DNA of 64,000 nucleotides from Annulohypoxylon bovei var. microspora (lineage: Eukaryota; Ascomycota; Sordariomycetes; Xylariales; Hypoxylaceae): the NCBI GenBank assembly GCA_022836615.1, contig MU405362.1, forward strand, positions 26,462 to 90,461, written 5' to 3'. The position numbers and the translations under genes were made by a program. Positions 33,913-45,288 of the stretch are shown here, piece after piece; positions within the stretch are counted from its first letter, which is position 1; the number at the start of each line of letters is the position of its first letter. The notes below the pieces were generated by a model. That model saw only the letters and a program-made list of their open reading frames with translations, was not told the DNA's origin and ran no database searches.

Positions 33913-34468
33913 TGAGACGTTAGACACGATGTGCTCTATGGCATCCTTTTCGGGATATCCATAGGATAGAAAAGAAAGACGAGATACGGTACGCAGTTAT
34001 TGCGTTGATCTTGCTTTGTACCATTAGAGAATTCATCCTGCGGATATTTTAAAAGGGAAGCCTCTAGATTTAAAGGGGGCATGAGCATTGTCCGAATCGG
34101 TATCATCATTCTTGATATTTTCATGTCCATTGCATATTCTATCCTATATGCCTATTTGTAAGTAAACGCACACTTGCCTAGAATCTAAAGGTTGGAAGGC
34201 ACACTCATCTTTAGTTACCTAGGTGATGGTGCCTTCCATACTAATCTATGGATTTGTCGAACTTTCCGTCTTCATATAACTATACCTAGGTACCTATCTT
34301 GTTATTCTTTTCACTTACATACATACATACCCAAGTCACGTCGATTTCACCTTCGTCCCATTAGGTACTGATGAGTTTCTATACCGGTGCTCTCTTTGTG
34401 GCGACTATTTTTTTTCTTCCACCATATTCATATTCACCTCTGTCATAAAATAAAGGGAGATTCACAAC
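33913..34468. other. Intergenic between two plus-strand genes
   Basis: ACCTAGGT palindromes lie at 34217-34224 and 34284-34291, and an ACATACATACATAC tract at about 34316-34330. The T-run and AT-rich sequence before 34469 is leader-like. No gene was seen. Confidence 0.5.
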
Positions 34469-36045
34469 ATGGCGGATTTCAGTTGGTTCCGGTTTGCACG
34501 TTCCGGTACACCTAACGCTCCACGGTCTCCAACACCACCCGCCAGCCATTCTTCCTTTTCCCTGGGGCCTCTAATCGGAAACAGTGATGCCAGCTTATTC
34601 GTGCGCGAGAAGGATAAGATATGGTACAATCCGTCGCTGACCCAGATGGTCGAGACGCTTCAAGTCGCCCTCATGACTCGGGATCTAATGGAGCCACTTC
34701 CCATTGAGTACAATGCATACATTCTACACCTAATCGAAGGGTTCGCTGATGCCCAGGAGCAAATTGGCAAAATTGACACCGCTCGTACCGAAGCAAAGCA
34801 CTCGCTCGAACATCACCTAGAACACTTCAAAACAATGGCCGACGAATGGCTAGAGCGCGAGAATCAGTATAAGAAGGAAATCAAGAGGCTCGAGGTGCTG
34901 CTATCGAGAACATCCCGCGACGGACTAGAAGCGGTAACACTAGCCAGAACTAATAGCGTCGTCGATAGAAATGGTCCGCAGGCGAAGGAGTTTGTTTCTA
35001 GACTTAAGCGTCTCGGTACAAACAATACACCAGGTAAGTACATCCGCTTCCCTCACTACTGATGATCATGTACTCCGAGTCTATGAGTCTAAGTTTCTGA
35101 GAACATTGACTAACACCGTCAGCTCCAGATATATCAAGCGATCTATCCCACGAGACAGACAAGTATATGCCTAACCCCATTGTTAAGCTTCTAGATGGAG
35201 ATAGTGACATCCTCATGAGAGAGAAGATGCGGCAACAATATATTACCGCCAACACCATCACGACCCGTTTTGATGGTAGACTACTGCGTCGTACAAGGAC
35301 AGTAGCTCGAACCCCAAATAAAGACGCATTGGTAACAGGGAGTCCAACCGCTGCATTTAGTGACACCGAATCAGAGCCGCTGTTCTCGGATGATGTATCC
35401 GATGTAGATGACAAAGAGCTAATGGATCCGGAGGACCCTACGCCTCAAGAAAGGCAAAATAGGCGACATATACTGGATAATCTATTGGATTGTGAGGCAT
35501 CTCAGATCAATGGGAAGGACACCTCCCCACAACAGAGGATCCACGAGCAATCATGTATAATTGGGCTCGACCAAGCGCTCCGAGGCTCGAGCATCCACAG
35601 TCTAGACTCCAGACACTTACGGGGTTTATCGAGCATGTCAGGATTCTCCTTTGTACCCGGAGATGATGCCGACCAAATGCTCACAAGTGGTGGAGCTGGT
35701 AACGAGGTTACGACTGAGACTACCGCTATGCAACAAGATAAGGCAAATCGTCTATCCAGAAATACAAGTGAAGACGCCATGACTGGCTTGGCAACGCCAA
35801 TGAGATCATGGGAAAACCAGTCATCACCAGTCGCAAAATGGGTCAGTGAACAGGAACTCTCTACGAGCAGCGAAAATACGGTGATCCGAACTGTCGACGA
35901 AACAAACGTGTTAACCGCTCACCACAATTCCTCAACCGAAATATGCGCGGCGCCGCTAATGACTCCCCGTGGGGACAGGCCCCGGAATGTCAACTCCGCG
36001 TCAGAGTTCAATGTTGAGCCTACGAAACTACCGCCGTGGCAGTAG
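34469..36045 (+). CDS. Unrecognised coiled-coil protein
   Basis: Exons are 34469-35033 and 35123-36045 (intron 89 bp), giving 495 residues. The ATG has a good context (CACAACATGG). After a Pro/Ser-rich start, residues about 50-160 look structured and helical: MVETLQVALMTRDLMEPLPI, EYNAYILHLIEGFADAQEQI, then a coiled coil (LEHHLEHFKTMADEWLEREN, YKKEIKRLEVLLSR). The segment at about 195-250 (MPNPIVKLLDGDSDILMREK) is also conserved-looking. The C-terminal half is Ser/Thr/Asp-rich and disordered. There is no signal peptide, membrane helix or enzyme motif. A scaffold or cytoskeletal role would be typical of such an architecture, but nothing in the sequence proves it. Confidence 0.78.
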
Positions 36046-36775
36046 ACTAAGAACGGGTCATTCAGTGAGGCGGTACGTGCGATGTCCAAGGATAGGTACC
36101 CAACTAATGCTACAGGCCAAGCGGAAAGTGCATAGAGTTCTGTAAGGAAAACGCCACCCAGCATGATTCAACAAGTTTACAAGTACCTACCTATCTTAGG
36201 CAATTGGCACGAGCCTCTCTACATAAATTTCGACGGATTCCAGTTCAATCCCAACCCAACTCCTCGCCGGCCAAACTTAGCTGAAGCCACATGAACTTTT
36301 ACTCCCTCGTCTGAAACGTTAGGTGCCCGTGTGAGAAAGGGGAAAGGGGAAAGGGGGTGAGAGAAAATGGAGCACGGAGTAGCGCGTGCATGGAATTTCG
36401 CAGGGCACTAGCATGTAACTTTATGTCCAGTGCGCTAGGACGATCCGGCCGAAAACTTGCTCGCGGACAATATACCAAGAAGAGGCGTCATGGTTGTTGT
36501 GTCGAGACGGATTGGTGGGGAAGCCAGTTGGTCGAGAGGCAGATTACGGTGGCTTTTTTTGGCTTGCTGAAGAGGACCTGGACCTTCGATGTTAGAAACA
36601 TGAGAAAGGACACTTAACGACCACCCGCTTTTCCCGATTTTCATTGCACGTAAACCCAGAAACGTGGAATACGCAACCGACATAAGTTGGATTTAGCGTA
36701 TGGCAAGCATATTCAATCCTAGCCCCTCGCGAAAGTGAAAGCAAGTAAGGCGTCTGACCGTGAGGCGCGTGCGCT

Positions 36776-36797
36776 GGGGGGAGGGGAGGGGAGGGGG
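36776..36797 (+). repeat. G-quadruplex-type G-run cluster
   Basis: Four runs G6-A-G4-A-G4-A-G5 sit within 22 bases, matching the G-quadruplex consensus with one-base loops. Confidence 0.75.
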
Positions 36798-38008
36798 CAT
36801 GAATAAGTGATACGGCAACCAGCAGGTTCATGATCCTCCTACTCGATTCCCTGCGATGCAATATGGATACTTCTCGATAACCGAGGGCAGTTTGAACCAG
36901 ATCTTCGGGTCCATATAGCCTGTGAAGATCGGGGGACGTGTCAAGAGTCACCCCCCCCTTGGGCCAAGGCTCATCTCTCCCCTTATTTCTCATCTTTATT
37001 TTCGTACCGGTTTTCTCTCCTAGGCAGAGACATGCTGTTGTACAGTATGCATAATATAGAGTCTACCGTTCTGTAAGCCGCCTCTTCAGCGGAACTCGTC
37101 GTGTCTTAGAACGTTATACGTACCGTAGGAGCCAGAGAAAGGTCCAGACGAAGGTGGAATATACCTCACTCTCAGCACACACCACGTGTGACAATCTTCA
37201 GTAGCGGATCTTGCATCTCATCGGCGACCTGCTCTCAGGTATGTTACCACGTCTACCATGTCTGCCATGTATGTATGGGTAATGCGATCGTGAGTACCTA
37301 CCGACAGGGGCACGGATCGAACCCAAGACCCTGGTCCCCTTCGCATATTAAATTCAATTGTGGCATCCACGCATTGTTGTAAGTCGTATGGGATGTAGCG
37401 AATACACGACCTACTCCGGCTCCTCGTGTGACGTCGTAGTATATAGTATCTATTTACAAATACATACTTATTGCTTAGGCACCTACACGTAGTGAAAGAA
37501 AAAAGAAAGAAGGAGAGAAAATGGATACCATGTAAGAAAGGGGATCCCTGTGTAAGTCGTCATTAGTACCGCCCTGCCGGTAACACTCCCTGGCCTCAAA
37601 ACGGTCGGGATTCTAATCGACCGGGAGGCAACCGAACTTTTCTCTCGTACAATACCTAGGTATGTACATACATACATACATCAATCGACACTCGTCTCCA
37701 TGTCCCTGCCGCCATAAAATTCGCGATACGTAAAAACCAAGGTATAAGCATAACTCATCTTTTTTTCGCCGGCGTTACGCACGAGGCCAGTCGTAGGTAA
37801 TACATGGGCAATGGTAGGTAATGGCAATGGGTACATCCATCACCTGTACGCCCTCAACATCGAAGGGCCTGGCGAGGCCCGTCCTAGCCTATCCCAGCCG
37901 CTCGGTACGGTGAAGGCCACTGTCTCCCAAAGCCATAGTGACGAGCTCTGCCAGAGCGGTCTGCGGGGCGGCTGACCGCATGTCTACTATCGCGTCTATA
38001 CGCATACA

Positions 38009-38026
38009 ACACACACACACACACAC
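38009..38026 (+). repeat. CA dinucleotide microsatellite
   Basis: Nine AC units are followed by TATATG-rich sequence. Confidence 0.9.
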
Positions 38027-38300
38027 TTATATGATATATGTGTATATATAGATGTGCGCGCGTATGGATGTGTGGGTGTACGATATAACCTCGTAGAAGG
38101 CGAGAAGAAAAAAAAAGGAAAAAAAAAGAAGAGGGAGGGGAGACTTGTTAATTATAGCAAGTAGCCTTCTAACCCCCTTGCCCACCCCAGGGAACGTTGG
38201 GATCTTGGCGGAGGCCGTTTTCTCTCGCTTCGGTACGTTATGTAAATCACTTGGCTAACGTGTGCCGATAGCGCCCGCCCGCATTGGGCCCCCCAGGAAA

Positions 38301-38313
38301 GGGGGGGGGGGGG
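38301..38313 (+). repeat. Homopolymer G run
   Basis: Thirteen consecutive G are preceded by a C-run at 38288-38295. The length should be treated as uncertain because such runs are sequencing-error prone. Confidence 0.85.
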
Positions 38314-40309
38314 CGTGGAGATCGGATGGGTAGGTACATAGATATACGTGCATATGAGGTAAGGTAAAGGGTAAGGCATCGAGGAACGTTTTTGCTGTAC
38401 GTACTAACCGTACCTAGACTATGCAAGGGCACTGGGGCCGGGTGGGTTTTGTCCAGCGCAAGTTGGTCGACGTTGGCATCCCGTCGACTCCGAATAGGTT
38501 CGTTGTTGTTGACAGCGTAAGCAAGCCCCCCCGGCGGACATTGGCGGGTGGTTTTCGAGATCTTCACGCGTATACGTATAGCGATGGCGTTTATATACTA
38601 TACGTACATCACATAACATAACATGGCATTACATTGCATTACACATAATATACATGGCGCACTTCTCACGGGGCTGGTACGGTAGTATTCTTAGCCCTCC
38701 TAACCTTGCGCGTCCTCTGAGGCCTATGTGTCGCCACCTCGTAGCACCGTACCGTCTGCCCACCCAGTAAGGCGTCGTCACCGCCGTCCCCTCGTTCGTG
38801 GGCGATCGCCCCCGGGGGGGAGATGGAGGTCGCACAGCACGATGACTGGAGAGAAGAAGAAGGAGAAGAGAAAGGGAGAGTCGCAAACTGGGTGCAGAAG
38901 TAGATCCAGAGATCTGCGAGACAGCAGAGCGAGTTGGTTGGCCGGGACGAGCCAGGGGGGTTGCCTGCCCCTGTGTACCAATCTGCTCGGACTTAGGCGG
39001 GCAACGTTTTATATTATCATTCTTTTCGCCTGCCCAGGCCCTATGTATGTCAGCGCAGAGGCGGCGTTCTGATAAGCGGTTGCATAACCGGACGGTGCGA
39101 CGAGAGATTTCCTACAGCGGACTATGTAGCAGCACCCCAAATCTCAATCCCAATCCCTATCCCTATCCCTCCTCGGCTGTGTACTCCCTGTTCTTGCCGT
39201 AAAATTCTCTCGGTACACGGCAAAGCGGATGTTTTCTTCTGATAGGGGTCAACCCTGAAAAAGAATCCCCAACGTCGACTCGAGTTTTGCACTTGTGCGA
39301 GGTCAGAGGAGTCCCTTTTACCACGCCTAGTAGGGTGGTCACTCTTCCAGCATACCGTGTGCGCTCCGTAGCATCGTCCAAACGTTGTTAGCTGGCACGA
39401 CTTGAGATGGAGAGACCTCGACCGAACAATTTTAACACAATCTTGACCGCTGGTTACTTGGGGATACAACAGTCTTACGCCCCGTGCTGGCCCGTTCTAC
39501 ACAAGTGATCCAATCTCGCTGTTAGGATAATATAGCTTCTGCGAAGTCCCGTCTGGGATCCATCCTGCTCGCACAACGGTGAATCAACCCTAGTAGTCTA
39601 ATCTAACCTAAGACGAGTCTCCACCAGACCTGATGTTCACGAAGGGATGAATGCCTTTATGCCCTGAGATTGATACCTGCGTATTTTATTTTAGTGTAGG
39701 ACATGCCCGATTCCTAGGCACCATCAGCTGTGGCTACCATGTTAGAGTACCTGAACATTTGGTGCTGGACACCCATTTAGGCGTCCACAAGAGAAGTGAA
39801 TACCTAAGTAAATAATTGAGTCGATTCATCATATGCGTTAGCAATCAATCATACACGAGAGACGTTTTCATACTTCACGTCCATTTAGTGACAGTGCCGG
39901 TTTTTTTTTTTGGTTTAACTCATTAATGATCGCTGGTGGCTATATCCTTCCTATTAACCTAGGTATCAAGTAGTCTTTCATGGCTCATAAGAATAGACAA
40001 TGTAGTGTAAAACAAATCGCTCCACTTCATGTAACTCACGATCTTCACCAAGTGAACTGGGTAGAGAGAAAAGCCGGGTCTCCAAGCCATCCATGGGATC
40101 CGTCTCTCAGCTACTAGTCCCACCATATCCAAGCGATGTCAGTATGCGTATTTCCAGACACGAAGCATATTCCCTTTCCCTACTACCCCTTATTTGCAAC
40201 CAATACACGGTTACTAATAAACACTCCCCCTCCTATTTTTTTTCTAGTCTCCCAAATTGATAGGGAAATTTCCTAAAACTTTACCGACGAACACGGCCTT
40301 ATATTCTCT

Positions 40310-41488
40310 TCAGGACAATAAATCGTATATTGTCGAGAGTTTGCGGGGTGAGTTGTTGTTTCCCTGGTCGCCCTCGTGCGTAGAAGCTTGAGCAGTCAGT
40401 TGGGTTCGTGGTCCTGGCGAGTGGTCCCGAGGTGAACTGGGAGCCGTTGGCAATTGACTACTACCTAATAAATTCCTAAGCGTTGGTAGCCGAGCATTGC
40501 TGTAGTTGGATTGAGACTGAGGTAAGGTAGGGTCTAGGGTTGGTAGCTTGCTCGTTGGCAAGTCTCCATTTCCAATTCGTAGCGGAGGCAACGTGATTAG
40601 AGGTTCATGTAGCGAACTAGCGGGATAAGTAGCGCCGAGCTTTGAACCGGAACTTGATGCTAATGGAGGTAGATCCTGAGGCTCGACGCTGGGTGAAGTT
40701 AAAGAAGGCGAAGGCAGTCCCGAGGAGCTGCCCCACAAGCTGGTGCTTTGATAAGACTTGTGGTGAGAGCTCTTGTAGTGAGAGCTCTTGTGGGAGTAGG
40801 AGGAGTGGTGGTGAGAGTGTTGGTCAGAGGTATCCCATGGATGGTGAGCATGATGATGATAAGAGTAATGGGAGCTATAGTTGGAGGGGGAAGTCTGACC
40901 GTGGCTCTGTGGGTAGGTCGGATGTGAAGGAGTGCTGCCAAAATATGACATTGAGGATGGTAGGTGTGGTGCTGATGACGCTGGCGTCGATGGTGCTGCC
41001 GCTGCTTGGTGATATTGATGCTGGTCTTGATGCTGGTCTTGATGCTGATTTTGTGGTAGTTGTGTAGCAGCTTGCGAGTAGTAGGGAGACTGGGATTGAT
41101 TTGGAGAAAGGGGATCGTGAACACTTGAGGTTTGCCTGCGAATTAGACGCTTTCGGCGGTTCATGCTGCCGTTCCACCAGTTCTTGACGGCATTATCACT
41201 TCGGTTGTTAAGTGATCTCGCAATCTCGGCCCAGCGCTTTCCAACCTTAGATACCATTTCTTCGATTTGAGCCCCTTCTTCCGGTGTGATCGGGTTGTGA
41301 TTCAGTGACGGCTTTAGGTTCTGGTGATACCGTTCGCGACACTGCTTAGAGGATCTCGTGCCTATTTGGGCAGATATCCTTACCCAGCATAGCGGACCTT
41401 GGATGGCGACGTAGCGCCTGAGCAACTCGTCCTCGCGTTGAGACCAAGGCCCCCTCCTCTGATGCTTTGCTTCTGATTGCGACTCCAT
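40310..41488 (-). CDS. flbD: FlbD/Rca-1-like R2R3 Myb transcription factor
   Basis: This is a single exon of 392 residues. Two Myb repeats lie at about 10-57 (RRGPWSQREDELLRRYVAIQ, WVRISAQIGTRSSKQCRERY) and 60-112 (SLNHNPITPEEGAQIEEMVS, GKRWAEIARSLNNRSDNAVK). The repeats are followed by NWWNGSMNRRKR, closely matching fungal FlbD and Neurospora Rca-1. FlbD acts with FlbB in the pathway that starts asexual sporulation in Aspergillus. The rest is low complexity, very rich in His, Ser, Tyr, Gln and Pro, and probably an activation region. It closes with a short conserved-looking tail (RKLSTIYDLLS). The gene stands alone, with 3.8 kb of non-coding DNA upstream, which fits a developmentally controlled regulator with a long leader; that is inference. 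Confidence 0.9.
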   Translation of the reverse strand: MESQSEAKHQRRGPWSQREDELLRRYVAIQGPLCWVRISAQIGTRSSKQCRERYHQNLKPSLNHNPITPEEGAQIEEMVSKVGKRWAEIARSLNNRSDNAVKNWWNGSMNRRKRLIRRQTSSVHDPLSPNQSQSPYYSQAATQLPQNQHQDQHQDQHQYHQAAAAPSTPASSAPHLPSSMSYFGSTPSHPTYPQSHGQTSPSNYSSHYSYHHHAHHPWDTSDQHSHHHSSYSHKSSHYKSSHHKSYQSTSLWGSSSGLPSPSLTSPSVEPQDLPPLASSSGSKLGATYPASSLHEPLITLPPLRIGNGDLPTSKLPTLDPTLPQSQSNYSNARLPTLRNLLGSSQLPTAPSSPRDHSPGPRTQLTAQASTHEGDQGNNNSPRKLSTIYDLLS

Positions 41489-44400
41489 TGGTAATTCTAT
41501 AAATACCTAGATATATATCTAATAGTGATACCATCCACTTTTTGGGTTCAAGGTGGTTGGTGAGTTAACTTGAGTTGACTTGAGTTGTCGTAGGTTAGAA
41601 TAGGTAGGGTGGAGGAAGGAATTTTATATATGACGGGAGCAGATTTGTTCGGGGACAGGTAGCAATGGTAACAACAATAGTCAGAGTTAAATAGCAGTTG
41701 GATCGAAATCGTTGGGTACCTCCCATCCCGTTCTCTGCCAGTCAACCAGTTGTGACAATGGCCCAAACGGCACACACGAGACCGCTGTATTTCGGAGAAC
41801 TGTGATGTAAATGATGTAACTCGAGGGCTGAACTTTGATATAGCGTCTCTAGCTGGCGGTAGGAGCATGGGCAACAGAGTTTATTATACAAGAAAAATCA
41901 AGAAATCAATGAAGAAAAGTAGCCCGTAGCGTCAAGCTATTGTTATTGTGATATTATAGTATTGTGGTATTGAAGTTAGTTTAGGTGGAGGTCAGGCTCG
42001 GACGGACGACAGTGATGTGATATACAGCAATAGATCAAGTTACGCAGGCGGCGGAATGAGATCGGGAAAGGGACCGGCCTAGTGCTACTAAATGTAGCCC
42101 TAGTACTAGATGTGGTAGAGTTGGAGTGGGTGGGTGAGGGAAGATGATGGTAAGATGGTAAGATAGATGGATAGATAGACGTATGGATATACGGAAGGGT
42201 GGATGGAACGAACTTCTGTAACGAGGGAACAGATGGGGCTGAGATTAGATGGGACGAGATTGGGACGAGATTGGGATGAGATGGGATGGAATAAGATAGG
42301 ACGGGTCGAGATGAAAGTTTAAGTTGATGAACAGTGAGCAACAGTTAGTTGTGGCAGTAGCAGCAGCAGCAATAGAGTAACAGCAGTAACATTCGTCGTC
42401 CGTCCACAGGGCGTTGATGTAGACCTGTAAGTCTTAGAACGACCCACTCTACACTACATTATCCTTTCCAAGGTTCTAGGTATGCAAGTAACTTCCCAGG
42501 TTCCATCCTCTATCCGCTCTTGCACTCTTGCGCTCTTACGCCTTTGCCATTTTGGCACTAAAGATGGGTAGCGAGCGGGTAGGCTGAGCTGAGCTGATTT
42601 AGACTGGTCGGTACTTTTGGAAGGTTCGTGGCACCTTTTTACGCTTCTATCTCCTTTAGCTTAGCCCAAAACCCTTACGTGCAGTACCTAGAAGACAGAA
42701 AAGCAAAAGTAAATTACAAAGTAACAATAATAAATAAATAAGTAAGAAAAGAGAGAAGAAAGTACTTTACCAGGTGTAACAATTCGCTGCAAAAAGGAAA
42801 AACGAAGAAACCAACCTCGAAGCCATACGCTTTGGCCCAAGTTGGGCACGTAAATAGTTATCATACTAATTTACAATACGTTGGATAGAGGCCTTTCCAG
42901 TCCGAGAGACAAGAGCTATGAGTTCGATGTTGTTGAGTGATACTTTTATACTTCAAAGTTGAAGTCTGTTCTGAATGTACCTTGTTCCTCCTCCCCTTAC
43001 CCTTTCCTTCCTTATTTATTCCCACCTGGCTTTGACTTTATCTTTCCTTATTTATTTCCCAACTTTCTCTTTTTGACTTTTACTATTTGCCCCGTGGTAC
43101 CTGACCATACTATCCAAGTTACCACTGTATATTATTAGAAACCGTAATAAAATTTACCTACGTGTAGCTCCTTACGTAGGTAGTTATGTACGCAATAAGC
43201 TACATGTCTAGTAGGTTAAATGGCTCTGGATTAGGTACATACCTATATAGTCAAGTAGTTTCCAAGCTAGTGGTGAGGAGTGGAGAGCCACGAGGCTTAA
43301 GTGCTTCCAATTTCAGATGACAGATGCCGAGTGAGGATTAGATTAAGAGCAGGCGTCAATTTCTCTTCTTCGCAACGATACCCTTCTTCGGGCAAAGCCT
43401 TGGGAATATTCGCTCTGCCTACATACATGTACCTCGGAGGCCTGTAGTTTTGCCCATCTTCTTCAATGTGCCGTCAGTACGTACATACATACATACCATC
43501 TGCGAACCCCAGATCCGATCAGGGTTCTGGGGTGTATGGTTATGTACTTGATACTAGCTTCCCGTACCACCTTGCTACATACCTATGTACCTACATACAT
43601 ACATGCATACATACATAATACGTGCCAGCGTGCTTGGTCGAGTGTTGGTAAGTTGGTACCGAGATCCCGGTCATCTGCATAAAGTTCGTTAGAATGACGA
43701 TCCTCACGTGTGGCTTTCTTTGGCGACCCATCCACCTGGATCCTATCCAGCCCATCTTGATTCCCGACCGGCTGAACCGTGATCTACCTATGTTTCTTTA
43801 TGCCGCAAATATATTAACGCATTAATTCAATACATATTCTACGTATTCTACGTATTCTCATATACTGCATGGACAAAAACACTACATATGTAAAGTCCTT
43901 TCGTTGTGGCTAAAACTTACAATGTATTGTCTGTTTTCATTCATTCATTCTTCTATAGCGAGGTATCGCCGATCCTGTTGATCTTAGATGGCAGATCTCA
44001 ACAACGTTAAGCTAGGCCAGACTAGACTATCACCATCCTAACATAATCGTCTGCTTAGGGAAAATAGTTAGAAGTTCCGGCAACCCCTCCCCTCCCAGAA
44101 AGTTCAGCCCCATCAACGTACTATAGAAGAAAGAGTTATAGATAAAGGAAGAAGAAAAACTTTAGGTACAGAAGAGATGAATCTTACCTTATTGGAAGAC
44201 GGCCTCGCCCTGCCTTGTTTTTTTTCTTCTTTTTCCTTTTCCTCTTTTCTTCAATATTCGCTGGTAGCCAGTTGTTATCTTGAAACGGTAAAGCCAAGCG
44301 AACCCGACATTCCCTAAACTAGCCGGGGACCCCTTGCCTGTTGTACGTATACGCTAGCATTGGAGACATTCCCATCGTGACCGTTGAAAAAGACTTACCT

Positions 44401-45288
44401 CAGCCGCACCCCATTTCTCTCTCACCGGCTGAAACTGGAACCTCTCCACACCACCTTCTCCACCAGCCACCGCCGATTAGCCAACAAGCTGGGACGAGTC
44501 GGCACATTTCCATTCAGCAACGGCCAGCAATACTGTGGGGACATGCCTACCCCCTAAGTAGATGGTAGATCATTGTACTGCTTTAGTCCTTCTGCGTGAC
44601 CACGATGCCGGACGCATAATGTAACGGTTAATAAAACGCCCGCGGCGATTTTTAATGAACAGTGTAAAAAAAGAAAGAAAGCAAGGTAAGTAGTCCGATG
44701 GCCAATAAGATACGAGTAAAAGCCACGATTAAAAAGAGAAGAATTATCAATAACAAGATTGAAGAATATAAAGTGATAGATAGAAAAAATAACCGGAAAA
44801 AAAATCATAACCTAGGATGATAACGCTAGCCTTGCCTATGAAGGCGTCGGCTCTGGGTATATCTACAAGAGTCCATCGATAGCACGACGTAATAAAATGC
44901 ATGCTACCATATTACCAAAACGCCACAGCCTGCCGTTACTGAAACGACTTCATATTCCTGTCCCGAAGTAACGAAACCCTGCCAGCACTTGGTCCGAGTC
45001 CGCCACTTATTCTATCATAGAAACCTTGAATTCATCGTGTAAACCTCGCGAAACCACGTTCGAAAATGCAACCGTGAGACTCATTGAAAGCCTCGACGGT
45101 GCAACGAGTTCCCTTCCCAAGCCACCCATAAACTCCCTGCTCTCCGATGGATTGGCTGAAGAGGTGCCACATCCAATGACATAAAATAGGTTTGGCAGTA
45201 CCAAGTACTCCCGACTCCATTTTCCGTTGACGTTATATGAGACGAAAGGGTATCAGATGTAGCCCCATGCCAGAAATGCCTCGCCATT
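41489..45288. promoter_or_regulatory. Upstream region of the flbD-like gene, low complexity
   Basis: The region runs from the flbD start codon to the 3' end of the O-GlcNAc transferase gene. It has GATA-rich and GGGACGAGATT repeats (42150-42300), CAG repeats at about 42355-42390, a 36-bp-period direct repeat (TTCCTTATTTATT at 43008 and 43044), and CATA repeats at 43480-43620. A small inverted repeat lies at 43506-43533 (arms ACCCCAGA / TCTGGGGT). Several short ORFs could act as upstream ORFs in a long leader. No other gene is supported. Confidence 0.45.
42251..42297 (+). repeat. GGGACGAGATT-type short tandem repeat
   Basis: Two near-exact 11-base units GGGACGAGATT are followed by decayed GGGATGAGAT and GGGATGG units. 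Confidence 0.7.

Larger units (their letters stand above)
36046..40309. other. 4.3-kb gene-poor convergent region with simple sequence
   Basis: I see no convincing gene or RNA gene on either strand. It holds a G-run cluster (36776-36797), a CA repeat (38009-38026), an A-rich tract near 38106-38130, a run of 13 G (38301-38313), GGGATA-type repeats at about 39150-39170 and two ACCTAGGT palindromes (37654, 39957). A single B-box-like GGTTCGATCC on the minus strand near 37310-37320 has no A-box partner. The ORFs listed by any simple finder here are low complexity. Confidence 0.5.

Noticed and set aside
37280..37345. Possible tRNA on the minus strand around the GGTTCGATCC box
   Set aside because: The T-stem does not pair, no A-box is found at a suitable distance, and no acceptor stem can be drawn.
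41976..42341. 121-codon minus-strand frame rich in Ser, Pro and Leu
   Set aside because: It is the translation of simple repeats (GATA and GGGACGAGATT) in the flbD upstream region. At most it is an upstream ORF.
44341..44568. 75-codon plus-strand frame
   Set aside because: It starts with TTG and is His/Pro/Gln low complexity within a gene-free region.
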